A DNA stretch of 64,000 bases from an uncultured Verrucomicrobiota bacterium (GTDB lineage: Bacteria; Verrucomicrobiota; Verrucomicrobiia; Verrucomicrobiales; Verrucomicrobiaceae). Below the pieces are notes generated by a model that saw nothing but the letters and a program-made list of their open reading frames with translations, did no database searches and had not been told where the DNA came from. The stretch spans positions 1-64,000 of the forward strand of contig CAINGK010000073.1 in assembly GCA_903848465.1 (NCBI GenBank), read 5' to 3'. The translations under genes were made by a program, and so were the position numbers. Positions 1 through 8,797 of this stretch are shown here, in pieces (the first letter of the stretch is position 1; the number at the start of each line of letters is the position of its first letter).

Positions 1-45
1 TCCCTCAACCAATACCCGGCGTCGTATCTCGTTCCATTGCTCCAT
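1..45 (-). CDS. istA: IS21-family transposase IstA, N-terminal fragment
   Basis: Only the first 15 codons are inside the window, reading MEQWNEIRRRVLVEG. This matches my recollection of the start of IstA-type transposases of IS21 elements, in which a helix-turn-helix follows directly. An AGGAGG ribosome binding site lies at 58-63. An upstream ATG at 57 touches that site with no spacer, so the ATG at 45, with a 12-base spacer, is the better start. IstA is a DDE recombinase and normally works with the ATPase IstB encoded just downstream, which would be off the left edge. The fragment is too short to test for catalytic residues. Confidence 0.55.
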   Translation of the reverse strand, partial: MEQWNEIRRRVLVEG

Positions 46-131
46 ATTCGTGAACATCCTCCTGGTTAAACCAGAGGTGCTGCACTTTTAAACCACCACG
101 CCACCCGGCGCACCCGCCGCACTTTTTAACC
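1..131 (-). mobile_element. End of an IS21-like insertion sequence, running off the left edge
   Basis: The first bases hold the start of a transposase on the minus strand. Outside it lie two near-identical copies of a short motif, GCACTTTTAAACC at 82-94 and GCACTTTTTAACC at 119-131 (12 of 13 bases equal). Repeated short motifs inside each end are typical of IS21-family elements, where they bind the transposase. A small palindrome TGGTTAAACCA sits at 62-72. The exact outer tip was not resolved; it lies somewhere between 131 and about 150. The rest of the element is outside the window. The family call rests on the transposase N-terminus and the repeated end motifs. Confidence 0.6.
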
Positions 132-142
132 GCGTTTTATAT

Positions 143-1033
143 GTCCGTTTCGAACTGAGCTCTCGCAGTGGTGTAGATGGTGAAGCCACCATCGAGGCTC
201 TGGTGCTCGACGGGCCTGCCAGCAAGGATGCGCACTTCAATCTGGATCCACGGCGCAACGCCGCATCCGTGCATCTGTTTTACCCGACCCCCAAAGACGC
301 CCCCATTGCGATGTTTTACAACGAGGTCACTGCGGTCGAAGATCCTGTCGCGACCTATTACATGGCCTGTGGTTTTAAGCGCGGCTACTTTGGCATGCAG
401 GTGAACTCGCTCAAGGAAAGGCGCATCATCTTCTCCATCTGGGATGCCGGTAGCGGCCAGAATGCGAAGGATCGCGGCAGTGTCTCGGCTGACAATCAGA
501 CTCAGTTGCTCGCGAAAGGCCCCGGCGTGGAGGCCAGTGTGTTTGGCAACGAAGGCACCGGCGGTCACTCACATCTCGTCTATCCTTGGAAAACCGGAGA
601 GGCGCAAAAGTTCGTTGTCACCGTCAAGCCTGAAGGCGAGCACACGACCTACAGCGGCTTTTGGTTCCATCCCGAAAATAAGGCATGGATGCTCATCGCG
701 AGCTTTCGCGCCCCGAAGGACGGGCAGTATCTGCGCGGGTTGCATTCCTTCAGCGAAAACTTCGGCGGCCAGAACGTGCAACTGCAACGCAAGGCGCTGT
801 ACGGCCCGCAATGGATCGCCACCGCCGACGGCCAGTGGACCGAACTCACCCAGGCCACCTTCAGTCACGATGGCACTGGCAAAGCCAACCGGCTTGACCG
901 ATTCATGGGTGTTGAAGACGGTAAGTTCTTCCTTTCCCAAGGCGGCTTCGTGGCAGGCTTCACCGAATATGGCAAAGCGTTTGACCGTCCGGCCACCCGC
1001 GCTCCGCCAAAGCTCACGCTGCCCAAGCCATGA
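143..1033 (+). pseudogene. DUF3472 protein, 5' end lost next to the insertion sequence
   Basis: The DUF3472 domain is well preserved (YYMACGFKRGYFGMQ, RIIFSIWDAG, GGHSHLVYPW, YSGFWFHPENKAWMLI, RLDRFMG). Proteins of this family are secreted or surface proteins of unknown function and usually carry an N-terminal signal peptide and a DUF5077-like domain. Here the only in-frame start with a useful position is GTG at 203, yet sensible coding continues upstream of it (VRFELSSRSGVDGEATIEAL from about 143) until the IS21-like end. There is no signal peptide. The simplest reading is that the transposon cut the gene and removed its 5' part. A shortened protein from GTG 203 (276 residues) remains possible but would stay in the cytoplasm. 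Confidence 0.7.
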
Positions 1034-1122
1034 ACTTGCCCAGGTAAACAGCTCTGCACTGCTGAGTTCGATAAATTCCTTGTTGCCAAGATACAGGAAA
1101 TGCATCCATTATAGCAGCAGGC

Positions 1123-2313
1123 ATGAATCCAACCTTCACGACCCATCTCGTCACGCAGCTCGACGCCATCCGCGCAGCAGGCACCTACAAACGGGAGCGC
1201 GTGCTCTCCACGCCGCAGGGCACGCTGGTGCGTGCGAATGGCGGCAAGGCGGTGCTCAACATGTGCGCAAACAACTACCTCGGTCTCGCGCAACATCCGA
1301 AAGTGCGGCAGGCGGCCCATGAGGCCCTGGAGCACTGGGGCTATGGGCTGGCCAGCGTGCGTTTCATCTGCGGCACGCAGGGAGTTCACAAGGAATTGGA
1401 GGCCTCCTTGTCGGACTTTCTCGGCACAGATGACACCATCCTCTACGGTTCCTGCTTCGACGCCAACGGTGGTCTCTTTGAGACAATCCTCGGCCCGGAG
1501 GACGCCATTATCAGCGACGAACTCAACCACGCCTCCATCATCGACGGCGTGCGTTTGTGCAAAGCGCAGCGCTATCGCTACAAAAACTGCGACATGGCTG
1601 ATCTGGAAGCGCAATTGATCGCCGCAGATGAGAAAGGTACACGCTTTAAACTCATCGCCACCGACGGTGTGTTCTCCATGGATGGCTTCATCGCTCCGCT
1701 TCAGGCGATCTGCGATCTGGCAGACAAATACCACGCACTGGTAATGGTGGATGACTCCCACGCTGTCGGCTTCATGGGCAAAACGGGTCGCGGCACCCAT
1801 GAGCACTGCGATGTCATGGGCCGTATCGACATATTCACAGGCACGCTTGGCAAGGCTCTCGGCGGCGCCAGTGGTGGCTACACCAGCGGGAGAAAAGAAA
1901 TCATCGAGCTGCTGCGGCAGCGTTCACGGCCTTATCTGTTCTCCAACACGCTCTGTCCGAGCATCGCGGGTGCTTCCATTGCAGCGTTGGACTTGTTGAA
2001 ACAGTCCACCAGCCTGCGCGATCAGCTCGAAGCCAACACCCGCTACTTCCGCGAGCAGATGACCGCCGCAGGATTTCACATCGTACCCGGCGAGCACCCC
2101 ATCGTCCCCGTGATGCTCGGTGATGCGGCGCTGGCCACGAAATTCGCGGACGCGATGCTGGAGCGTGGTGTTTACGTCATCGGCTTCAGCTTTCCCGTGG
2201 TTCCACAGGGCAAGGCGCGCATCCGCACACAGATCAGCGCTGCACACACGCGGGCGGATTTGGAGCACGCGGTGCGGGCGTTTGTGGCAGTAAAACAGGA
2301 ACTTGGAGTGTGA
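1123..2313 (+). CDS. kbl: Glycine C-acetyltransferase (2-amino-3-ketobutyrate CoA ligase)
   Basis: A PLP enzyme of the alpha-oxoamine synthase family, 396 residues, the usual length. It cleaves 2-amino-3-ketobutyrate with CoA to glycine and acetyl-CoA, the second step of threonine breakdown. The PLP lysine is K244 in [10 protein letters not shown]; the cofactor aspartate and histidine are in VDDSHAVGF (about 209-217). The N-terminal stretch [12 protein letters not shown] and the serine-containing GSCFDANGG are typical of Kbl rather than BioF or HemA. Threonine dehydrogenase (tdh) is not adjacent. It heads a closely spaced forward gene run. The close relative 8-amino-7-oxononanoate synthase is the main alternative. 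Confidence 0.9.
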   Translation: MNPTFTTHLVTQLDAIRAAGTYKRERVLSTPQGTLVRANGGKAVLNMCANNYLGLAQHPKVRQAAHEALEHWGYGLASVRFICGTQGVHKELEASLSDFLGTDDTILYGSCFDANGGLFETILGPEDAIISDELNHASIIDGVRLCKAQRYRYKNCDMADLEAQLIAADEKGTRFKLIATDGVFSMDGFIAPLQAICDLADKYHALVMVDDSHAVGFMGKTGRGTHEHCDVMGRIDIFTGTLGKALGGASGGYTSGRKEIIELLRQRSRPYLFSNTLCPSIAGASIAALDLLKQSTSLRDQLEANTRYFREQMTAAGFHIVPGEHPIVPVMLGDAALATKFADAMLERGVYVIGFSFPVVPQGKARIRTQISAAHTRADLEHAVRAFVAVKQELGV

Positions 2314-2328
2314 TCACCCCTGAGTAAC

Positions 2329-3021
2329 ATGTACGCCATGACACCGCGCTTGCTTTTCCCGCTCATCTTCCTTTCGCTCACACATGGTGCAGACCTGAAC
2401 GCGGAACCTCGTACCGTGGTCAAGATCGCTTCCAAAAACGCTGCCGCGTTCGTGGACACAAACGACGCGCCCGATTTGAAAGAGTGGGGAAAGAGGGCCG
2501 GGGCGTTGTGTGTCACATGGTTTCCAAAAGTCGCGGCGCTGCTGCCGAGCGAAGGTTTTACCCCGCCGAAGGAGGTCACGCTCTATTTCGATCCAAAAAT
2601 GAAGGGCGTGGCACATGCTCTTGGCGGAAAGATCACGATCTCTGCTGTATTTGTAAGGTCGCATCTCGATGACATGGGCATGGTCGTGCATGAACTGACT
2701 CATGTCGTGCAGTCCTATCCACCCGGAGGCCCGGGCTGGCTGGTCGAAGGCATCGCGGACTACATCCGCATCGTCCATTTTGAGCCGCAGGCCCCACGTC
2801 CGAAGCTTGATCCGGCCAAGGCAAGCTACAAAGACGCCTACAAGACCACAGCCATGTTTCTGGAGTGGATTGAACAGCACCACACCGCAGGCGTGGTCGT
2901 GAAAATGAACGCCGCACTGCGAGCAGGCAAGTATCAAGACGAGTTGTGGTCCAAGCTCACCGGCAAAACCGTGGACGAGCTTTGGGCTCAGTTTATGAAA
3001 TCACTGCCGCCTACGCCCTGA
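2329..3021 (+). CDS. Secreted basic secretory protein (BSP) family metallopeptidase-like protein
   Basis: A 230-residue protein with an N-terminal signal peptide (hydrophobic stretch at about 6-18). The zinc-binding motif HELTH (121-125) is followed 15 residues later by WLVEGIADYIR, which supplies the likely third ligand E140. This arrangement and the spacing match the plant basic secretory protein family (PF04450), also common in Bacteroidetes and Planctomycetes and thought to be secreted gluzincin-type peptidases. It starts 15 bp after kbl and ends 2 bp before the next gene, so it is probably cotranscribed. An internal ATG at 2338 is an equally good start. The substrate is unknown. Confidence 0.75.
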   Translation: MYAMTPRLLFPLIFLSLTHGADLNAEPRTVVKIASKNAAAFVDTNDAPDLKEWGKRAGALCVTWFPKVAALLPSEGFTPPKEVTLYFDPKMKGVAHALGGKITISAVFVRSHLDDMGMVVHELTHVVQSYPPGGPGWLVEGIADYIRIVHFEPQAPRPKLDPAKASYKDAYKTTAMFLEWIEQHHTAGVVVKMNAALRAGKYQDELWSKLTGKTVDELWAQFMKSLPPTP

Positions 3022-3023
3022 CC

Positions 3024-3608
3024 ATGGACACGCTTTCCGCCACGTTGCTGCTGATCACCATCATGGATCCGTTGGGGAATGTGGCGACGTTTGTCTCCGG
3101 TCTGCGCCCGGTGCCGCCGGAGCGGCTGCTGCGTGTGATCGCGCGCGAGTTGGTCATCGCGCTGGTGATTCTGGTTCTATTTCTCTTCCTTGGACCCTGG
3201 TTGCTCGGATTGCTGCATTTGAAGCAGGAGGCCTTGTTCATCAGTGGCGGTATCGTGCTTTTTTTGATCGCCTTGAAGATGATCTTCCCTCCGTCTCGCC
3301 GCGAGGCCGACGAACCGCTAGTCGAGCCCTTCATCGTGCCGCTTGCCATTCCGATGATCGCCGGACCGTCTGTGCTCGCGACACTGCTGGTGCTCGTCAG
3401 CACGCAGCCGGAGCAGATCTGGCACTGGTTCGCCGCACTGCTCATTGCCTGGAGCGTCACAGCGGCGGTGCTACTGTGCGCGCCTGCGATTGCCCGCGTG
3501 CTCAAAGAGAAAGGCTCCATGGCAGTCGAGCGCCTGATGGGCATGCTGCTCGTCATGGTGGCCGTGCAGATGCTGCTCAACGGCATTGAACAATACGTGA
3601 AGCACTGA
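3024..3608 (+). CDS. MarC family integral membrane protein
   Basis: 194 residues with about six hydrophobic segments. The start MDTLSATLLLITIMDPLGN carries the MDPLGN signature of the MarC/UPF0056 family, and AIPMIAGPSVLATLLVLVS matches the second conserved block (the usual form is PLAxPxxAGPGAI). The family was once linked to multiple antibiotic resistance, but its transport role is unproven. The ATG at 3024 is chosen because it lies directly before the conserved first helix; longer in-frame versions would overlap the upstream gene. It is 2 bp after the BSP gene and 3 bp before the next gene. Confidence 0.85.
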   Translation: MDTLSATLLLITIMDPLGNVATFVSGLRPVPPERLLRVIARELVIALVILVLFLFLGPWLLGLLHLKQEALFISGGIVLFLIALKMIFPPSRREADEPLVEPFIVPLAIPMIAGPSVLATLLVLVSTQPEQIWHWFAALLIAWSVTAAVLLCAPAIARVLKEKGSMAVERLMGMLLVMVAVQMLLNGIEQYVKH

Positions 3609-3611
3609 ACT

Positions 3612-4643
3612 ATGACTTCCCTCATGAAACTTGCTGCCACCCTTGTTCTGTTTTGTCTTGGTGCCACCTGCCCGCTCTCCGCGCATGGGCCTGGAAAGGA
3701 CAATGATTTTACCGGCAAACGAGTGCTGTTCATCGGCGTTGACGGTTGCCGGGCAGATGCGCTGTCAGCAGCCATGGAGCGCGGCTTGGCACCGCAGTTG
3801 AAGATGCTGTGCGAAAGCGAGCACGGGCTATTTACCCGAAAATTCTATGCGGGTGGCGAACTCAATGCACCCACCCACCAGCCCACCGTCAGCGGGCCAG
3901 GCTGGAGCAGCCTTCTCACCGGGGTATGGGCGGACCGGCATGGCGTGAAGAACAACCGCTTCATCGGTGGGCGCTTTCAAAGCTATTCGCATTTCATGCG
4001 GCACATCAAAGAGGTGCAGCCGCAGGCCTTTTGCGCATCGTTTGCCGACTGGCCGCCGATTCACGACTTCATTGCGGATGGTTCACGCATCAATGGTGCA
4101 GAGTTTCTGGATGTGAAGTTCACCAGCACTCCAGACGCCACCCGTCACTTCGTGGACCATCCTGAAACCGACATTGAGGTGCGCGAAGCGGCGCTGAAAA
4201 CTCTGCGAGAAAACAACCCTGATGTCATGTTTGTGTACTTCGGCCAGGTGGACGAGTATGGGCATGGAGAGGTGGATTCGCGCGCCAATTTTTCACCGGA
4301 CAGCACGCTGTACTTGAATGCCATCAGTCATGTGGATTCCCACATCGGTGAGCTTATACGTGCGATGCGTGCGCGGCCGAAATTCGCCGATGAAAACTGG
4401 TTAATCCTCATCACCACCGATCACGGCGGTCGAGGCAACAACCATGGCGGCGACAGCGACGAGGAGCGCAAGATCTGGCTCGCAGCACATGGCACCAGTC
4501 TGCCGAAAGAACACCTGCTCAGCGAGGCCACCCCGCAGACAGCTCTCGTGCCGCTGATCTACCGGCATCTAGGCATCCAGCCCAAGCCGGGATGGAACCC
4601 TGCGCCACCTCCCGCAGAGAAGCCTGAACCCCCAGCCAAGTGA
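3612..4643 (+). CDS. Exported alkaline-phosphatase-superfamily phosphodiesterase
   Basis: 343 residues with a signal peptide ending near PLSAHG. The fold is that of type I phosphodiesterase/nucleotide pyrophosphatases (PF01663): a first metal site in LFIGVDGCRADAL, a nucleophile region around THQPTVSGPGWSSLLTGVW, a second metal motif in YFGQVDEYGHG and the last in TTDHGGRGNNHGG. The enzyme probably hydrolyses phosphate esters or diesters in the periplasm. The stop codon overlaps the next gene's start by one base (TGATG), which suggests translational coupling. The substrate cannot be read from the sequence. Confidence 0.8.
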   Translation: MTSLMKLAATLVLFCLGATCPLSAHGPGKDNDFTGKRVLFIGVDGCRADALSAAMERGLAPQLKMLCESEHGLFTRKFYAGGELNAPTHQPTVSGPGWSSLLTGVWADRHGVKNNRFIGGRFQSYSHFMRHIKEVQPQAFCASFADWPPIHDFIADGSRINGAEFLDVKFTSTPDATRHFVDHPETDIEVREAALKTLRENNPDVMFVYFGQVDEYGHGEVDSRANFSPDSTLYLNAISHVDSHIGELIRAMRARPKFADENWLILITTDHGGRGNNHGGDSDEERKIWLAAHGTSLPKEHLLSEATPQTALVPLIYRHLGIQPKPGWNPAPPPAEKPEPPAK

Positions 4644-5266
4644 TGCCCCCCTGGATCGAATACTTCGCCGTCGCCGTATGCGCCATCTCAGGTGTGCTGG
4701 CGGCTGAGGGCAAGCGAATGGATCTGTTTGGCGCGATGGTCCTGGCCCTGGTGACGGCGGTGGGCGGTGGCACGATCCGTGATTTGTGCCTCGGTGCGCA
4801 GCCTGTGTTTTGGATCAAGCAGCCACTGCATGTCTGGACGGCGCTCATTGCAGCGGCGGTGACTTTTGTGCTCGTGCGGTTCACGACCATGCCAAACAGA
4901 ATGCTTGCCCTCGCAGATGCGTTTGGCTTGGCTTTGTTTGGCATCGCAGGCACGGAGAAGGCGCTGGCTTTTGGCACACCTGGGGTGGTGGCGGTACTGC
5001 TCGGGGTGGTCACTGGTGTGGCGGGCGGCATTATACGTGATGTGCTAAGAAGCGAGGTGCCGTGGGTGTTTCAGGCGGAAGTGGACCTCTATGCCACAGC
5101 AGTTTCAGTCGGTGCGTTGGTGTTTGTGTTGCTGAGGTATTGGTTTCCAGCCTCGGAGAGCGACCGCTACATCGGCATGGCGGTCATTTTGTTGCTGCGG
5201 CTCGCCGCGATGCGCTGGAAACTGCGGCTACCGACGTTTTGGACACGAACGCAGGATTCTAGATAG
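4643..5266 (+). CDS. Trimeric intracellular cation channel family protein (YicG/UPF0126)
   Basis: 207 residues, seven hydrophobic segments, with two repeats of the conserved glycine-rich motif: GGGTIRDLCLG near residue 49 and GGIIRDVLRSEVPWVF near 129. This internal repeat defines the UPF0126/TRIC-like family, whose bacterial members form trimeric potassium-permeable channels or glycine transporters. The ATG at 4643 overlaps the upstream stop by one base; a GTG three bases earlier is a poorer choice. It belongs to the 1.1-8.1 kb forward run. Confidence 0.85.
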   Translation: MPPWIEYFAVAVCAISGVLAAEGKRMDLFGAMVLALVTAVGGGTIRDLCLGAQPVFWIKQPLHVWTALIAAAVTFVLVRFTTMPNRMLALADAFGLALFGIAGTEKALAFGTPGVVAVLLGVVTGVAGGIIRDVLRSEVPWVFQAEVDLYATAVSVGALVFVLLRYWFPASESDRYIGMAVILLLRLAAMRWKLRLPTFWTRTQDSR

Positions 5267-5296
5267 TTGGGGCTTCACTTCGGTGTTTCAGAAGGC

Positions 5297-6346
5297 ATGA
5301 ACCGCCGCCACTTCATCTCCACGACAGCCGCCTCCGCACTTGCCGCCCCGTTTGTGTGGGCGCAGAGCAAGACCTCGCTTCAGGGAGCCATCATCGGGCA
5401 TGGAGAGCATCGGTATCGGGTCGATCTGGAGTGGTGCCAGGCGAAGCGTGAGGTACATCCCGTCAAGAACTGCCATGAGATGGTCATGGATGCACAGAAG
5501 CGGCTGATCATGATCACCGACGAGGCGAAGAACAACATTCTCATCTTCGACAAAGAAGGGAAGGTGCTCGATGCATGGACGCTGAATCTGCGCGGCGGCC
5601 ACGGCCTGAGTTTGGACGTGCGCGATGGCAAGGAGCACCTGCTCCTGTGCGATCCAGGTGCTGGCCGCGTGGTGAAAACCACGCTCACTGGTGAGGTCGT
5701 CTTGGAACTCCCCCACGCTAAAGACTGCGGCGCGTATGATGCCGTGACCAAATACGCACCCACTGAAGCGGTAGCAGGCCCGAACGGCGACATCTATGTG
5801 GCGGATGGATACGGCTCGCAGTTCATCCTGCAATTTGACGCCACGGGAAAATTCATCCGCAAATTCGGCGGCAACAGCACGCAGGCGATGAATGCGGGCA
5901 AATTCATGCAGGCACATGGCGTCACCATCGACACACGCGGTCCCACGCCGTTGGTCCTTTGTACGGAGCGCATTCGCAATGAGTTCCACTGGTACCAGCT
6001 CGATGGCACCTATTCGCATTCCGTCTATCTGCCCGGAGCCTTCATGAGCCGCCCGGTTATCGCGGGAGATCTCCTGCTCTCCGGCGTCTGCTTTGGCATG
6101 AAGCCTAATGATTACCGTATGTGGCGCGAGCGCGGCTTCATCATCATCCTCGACAAAAACAACCGCGTCATCTCCGCTCCGGGCGGCCAGCAGCCAAAAT
6201 ATGAAGGCGATCAAGTCGGCCTCCTGCTGCAGGATCAACCAGTCTTCCGCAACGTGCATGACGTTTGCATCGATGACACGGGTGACCTGTATGGCTGCCA
6301 GTGGAACGCAGACCAAGTCTATCCTTACAAGCTGCACAAGGTGTGA
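5297..6346 (+). CDS. Tat-exported NHL/6-bladed beta-propeller protein
   Basis: 349 residues with a twin-arginine signal (MNRRHFISTTAASALAAPFV). The body holds repeated propeller strands of the kind MITDEAKNNILIFDKEGKVLDAW, LLLCDPGAGRVVKTTLTGEVV, IYVADGYGSQFILQFDATG and DLYGCQWNADQVYPYKL, as in NHL-repeat proteins and peptidylglycine lyase-like propellers. No enzyme residues can be assigned. The ATG at 5297 was chosen because the Tat signal starts there, 30 bp after the previous stop; an upstream TTG at 5267 would add ten residues in front of it. Proteins of this type often sit next to secreted hydrolases in Planctomycetes and Verrucomicrobia. Confidence 0.75.
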   Translation: MNRRHFISTTAASALAAPFVWAQSKTSLQGAIIGHGEHRYRVDLEWCQAKREVHPVKNCHEMVMDAQKRLIMITDEAKNNILIFDKEGKVLDAWTLNLRGGHGLSLDVRDGKEHLLLCDPGAGRVVKTTLTGEVVLELPHAKDCGAYDAVTKYAPTEAVAGPNGDIYVADGYGSQFILQFDATGKFIRKFGGNSTQAMNAGKFMQAHGVTIDTRGPTPLVLCTERIRNEFHWYQLDGTYSHSVYLPGAFMSRPVIAGDLLLSGVCFGMKPNDYRMWRERGFIIILDKNNRVISAPGGQQPKYEGDQVGLLLQDQPVFRNVHDVCIDDTGDLYGCQWNADQVYPYKLHKV

Positions 6347-6381
6347 TAAAAGCAGCCCGACTTCACCGACTTGTTTATCCC

Positions 6382-8061
6382 ATGCGTTCCTTCCTGCTTT
6401 CCCTGCTCCTCACCACCGCCGCCTTCGCGGCGGAACTTCCCAAAGAACAGCGCATCGTCTTTCTCGGCGACAGCATCACCCAAGGCGGGGGCTACATCGA
6501 GATCATTGACGCTGCCTTGATCGCGCAGCATCCGGAGGTGACGAAGGAGATCATCCCGCTTGGATTGAGCAGTGAAACGGTGAGCGGCTTGAGCGAAGAC
6601 GGCCATGCTGGCGGCAAGTTTCCACGTCCGGATCTGCATGAGCGTCTCGACCGTGCGCTGGAAAAGGCCAAGCCGGAGCTCGTCTTTGCCTGCTACGGCA
6701 TGAATGACGGCATCTACCTGCCACTTGGCGCAGTGCGGACCAAGGCCTTTCAGGATGGCATGAAGAAGCTGCATGAAAAAGTTGCTGCCACCGGCGCGCG
6801 GATCGTGCATCTCACGCCGCCGGTGTTTGATCCGGTGCCGATCAAGCAGCGTGTCGTCCCTGGTGACCAAGTGAAGCCTGGCCAGGTTTACCAGGGCTAC
6901 AATGAAGTGCTCGACTTCTATTCGGACTGGCTGCTCGACATGCGCCAGAAGGGCTGGGAGGTGCTGGACATCCACGGACCCATGAACACCGCCATCGCCG
7001 AGAAACGGAAAACCGACCCCGAGTTCACCTTCTCCAAAGACGGTGTGCATCCCGGTCCCGAAGGCCATGTACTCATGGCGCATGCCGTGCTCGATGCCTG
7101 GGGCCTCAAGGTGAAGCCCGATGGCACGCCCGATCATCCCAATGGCGCTGCCATCCTCGCTCTCGTCAAAAAGAAGCATGCCATCCTGCGCCCGGCATGG
7201 CTGAGCTACGTTGGCCACAAACGCCCCGGCAATCCTCCGGGTCTGCCGATTGAAGAAGCCAAGGCGAAGGCCGCTGAACTGGATGCCGAGGCCCGCAAAC
7301 TCGCCAACTCGAAGGGAATCGCTTTCCCAAACCAAATCGGTGAATGGAACGGCTACGCGAAACACGAGCTCACCCTCGCAGGCAAATCCGTGACCGTCGT
7401 CGCACCAAAAACCGCCGCCGCAGGCCGCCCGTGGGTCTGGCATGGCGAGTTCTTCGGCCACAAGCCCGCACCGGACATCGCATTGCTCGGCAAAGGCTTC
7501 CACATCGTCTATATGAAGATCAACAACATGCTCGGCTGCCCTGATGCCGTGAAGCTGTGGAACGAATGCTACGCCGAACTCACCACAAAGTATGCCCTGA
7601 GCACCAAGCCCTCCCTCGTCGGTCTCAGCCGCGGTGGTTTGTACTGCTACAACTGGGCCACCGCGAATCCCACCAAAGTTTCCTGCATCTACGGCGATGC
7701 ACCGGTGTGTGATTTCAAAAGCTGGCCCGGCGGCAAGGGCAAAGGCAAGGGCGACCCGACCAACTGGGGCTTCGTGCTCAAGCTCTGGGGCTTCAAAGAC
7801 GAGGCTGAAGCACTCGCCTACAAAGGCAATCCCGTAGATAGTCTCGCACCGCTGGCCCAGAACCATGTGCCCCTCCTCCACGTTTTCGGCGATGCCGACG
7901 ATGTGGTGCCATGGGACGAAAACACCGGTTTAATCGAGACCCGCTACAAGGCGCTCGGCGGCAGCATCACCATGATTCGCAAACCCGGCGTGGGCCATCA
8001 TCCGCACGGGCTGGACGACTCGACGCCGATCATCGACTTCATCGCGAAAAACGCCAAGTGA
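6382..8061 (+). CDS. Secreted fusion: SGNH/GDSL esterase plus alpha/beta hydrolase
   Basis: 559 residues with a signal peptide (about 1-17). Residues 25-245 form an SGNH hydrolase: block I GDSITQGGG, block III GMNDG and block V DGVHPGPEGH with the catalytic Asp/His. After a helical linker, residues about 330-559 form an alpha/beta hydrolase: nucleophile elbow GLSRGGLY, acid in GDADDVVPW and histidine in GVGHHPHG. Both active sites look intact. The two halves suggest stepwise de-esterification of a polysaccharide side chain. The start at 6382 is the ATG directly before the signal peptide; it is 35 bp after the propeller gene. Confidence 0.85.
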   Translation: MRSFLLSLLLTTAAFAAELPKEQRIVFLGDSITQGGGYIEIIDAALIAQHPEVTKEIIPLGLSSETVSGLSEDGHAGGKFPRPDLHERLDRALEKAKPELVFACYGMNDGIYLPLGAVRTKAFQDGMKKLHEKVAATGARIVHLTPPVFDPVPIKQRVVPGDQVKPGQVYQGYNEVLDFYSDWLLDMRQKGWEVLDIHGPMNTAIAEKRKTDPEFTFSKDGVHPGPEGHVLMAHAVLDAWGLKVKPDGTPDHPNGAAILALVKKKHAILRPAWLSYVGHKRPGNPPGLPIEEAKAKAAELDAEARKLANSKGIAFPNQIGEWNGYAKHELTLAGKSVTVVAPKTAAAGRPWVWHGEFFGHKPAPDIALLGKGFHIVYMKINNMLGCPDAVKLWNECYAELTTKYALSTKPSLVGLSRGGLYCYNWATANPTKVSCIYGDAPVCDFKSWPGGKGKGKGDPTNWGFVLKLWGFKDEAEALAYKGNPVDSLAPLAQNHVPLLHVFGDADDVVPWDENTGLIETRYKALGGSITMIRKPGVGHHPHGLDDSTPIIDFIAKNAK

Positions 8062-8147
8062 GGCGAGGCAGGCATTCGTGCCTACAGAAGAAAATCATCG
8101 TGTAAGAAAGATGGACTCATTCGGGCCGTATTGAAACGGTATACCGA
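8062..8147 (+). promoter_or_regulatory. Likely GntR operator, palindrome CGGTATACCG, in an 86-bp leader
   Basis: A perfect 10-bp palindrome lies at 8137-8146, one base before the start codon of the GntR gene. FadR-subfamily regulators such as UxuR/ExuR bind TTGGTATACCAA-like sites, so this is a plausible autoregulatory operator. That a bound repressor would block translation start or early transcription is inference. The rest of the leader holds a small inverted repeat (AGGCAGGCATTCGTGCCT). Confidence 0.45.
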
Positions 8148-8797
8148 ATGAACCTCGCCCCAAATCCTGCTTTTCGCTCCGATTCTGCCGCCTCGCTGCT
8201 GCGTGCAGAAATTCTCAGCGGAGCCACTGCGCCCGGCGCGCTACTGGCTGAATCTGCCGTGGCAAAGCGCCTGGGGGTCAGCCGTGTACCGGTGCGCGAG
8301 GCCTTGTTTGCGCTCGAGCGCGAGGGCCTGGTCGAGTTCAGTCCCACGGGACGCGCAATCGTCAAAGCACTGACTCCGCAGGATTTTGAGGAGCTGTTTG
8401 TACTGCGCCTTGCTCTGGAACCGCTCGCCTCCCGTCTGGCGGCACCTGCCTTAAAGGTGGACATCTCAAGGTTTGAAAAAAATCTATCCGCCACCCGTCG
8501 TGCCCGTTCCGTGCAGGAGGTGACACGGTTGGATCTAGAGTTTCATCAGCTCATTCTCGAAGCCTCGGGCAATGTGCGTTTGCTGAAGCTCTGGCGCTCC
8601 TTGCGTGGCGAGCTGGAGCTGTGGCTCGGACGCTTGCACCGCAGCCACCAGCTCCAGACCAAAGAGACTCTCAATGAGACTGTGGATGCGCACCAGTCCA
8701 TCGTTGAAGCCTTCCGCTCTCATCTCCCGCAACCTGCGAACGCCTGATGCGCGAGCACATCCTCGGCTGGCGTGAATGGCTGCCGCTTTACTCATGA
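8148..8797 (+). CDS. GntR family (FadR subfamily) regulator, probable frameshift near its 3' end
   Basis: The N-terminal winged helix is clear (LAESAVAKRLGVSRVPVREALFALEREGLVEFSP), followed by an all-helical FCD ligand domain (residues about 75-195). The uninterrupted frame stops at 8747 with 199 residues and an odd tail, SHLPQPANA. In the third frame the sequence continues as CERLMREHILGWREWLPLYS and stops at 8797, which matches the usual C-terminal helix of FCD domains and gives an ATGA overlap with the next gene. A one-base change near 8718-8726 is therefore likely, as either a sequencing error or a real mutation. The regulator heads the PSD1/GMC operon and probably controls it in response to a sugar acid or related metabolite. 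Confidence 0.8.
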
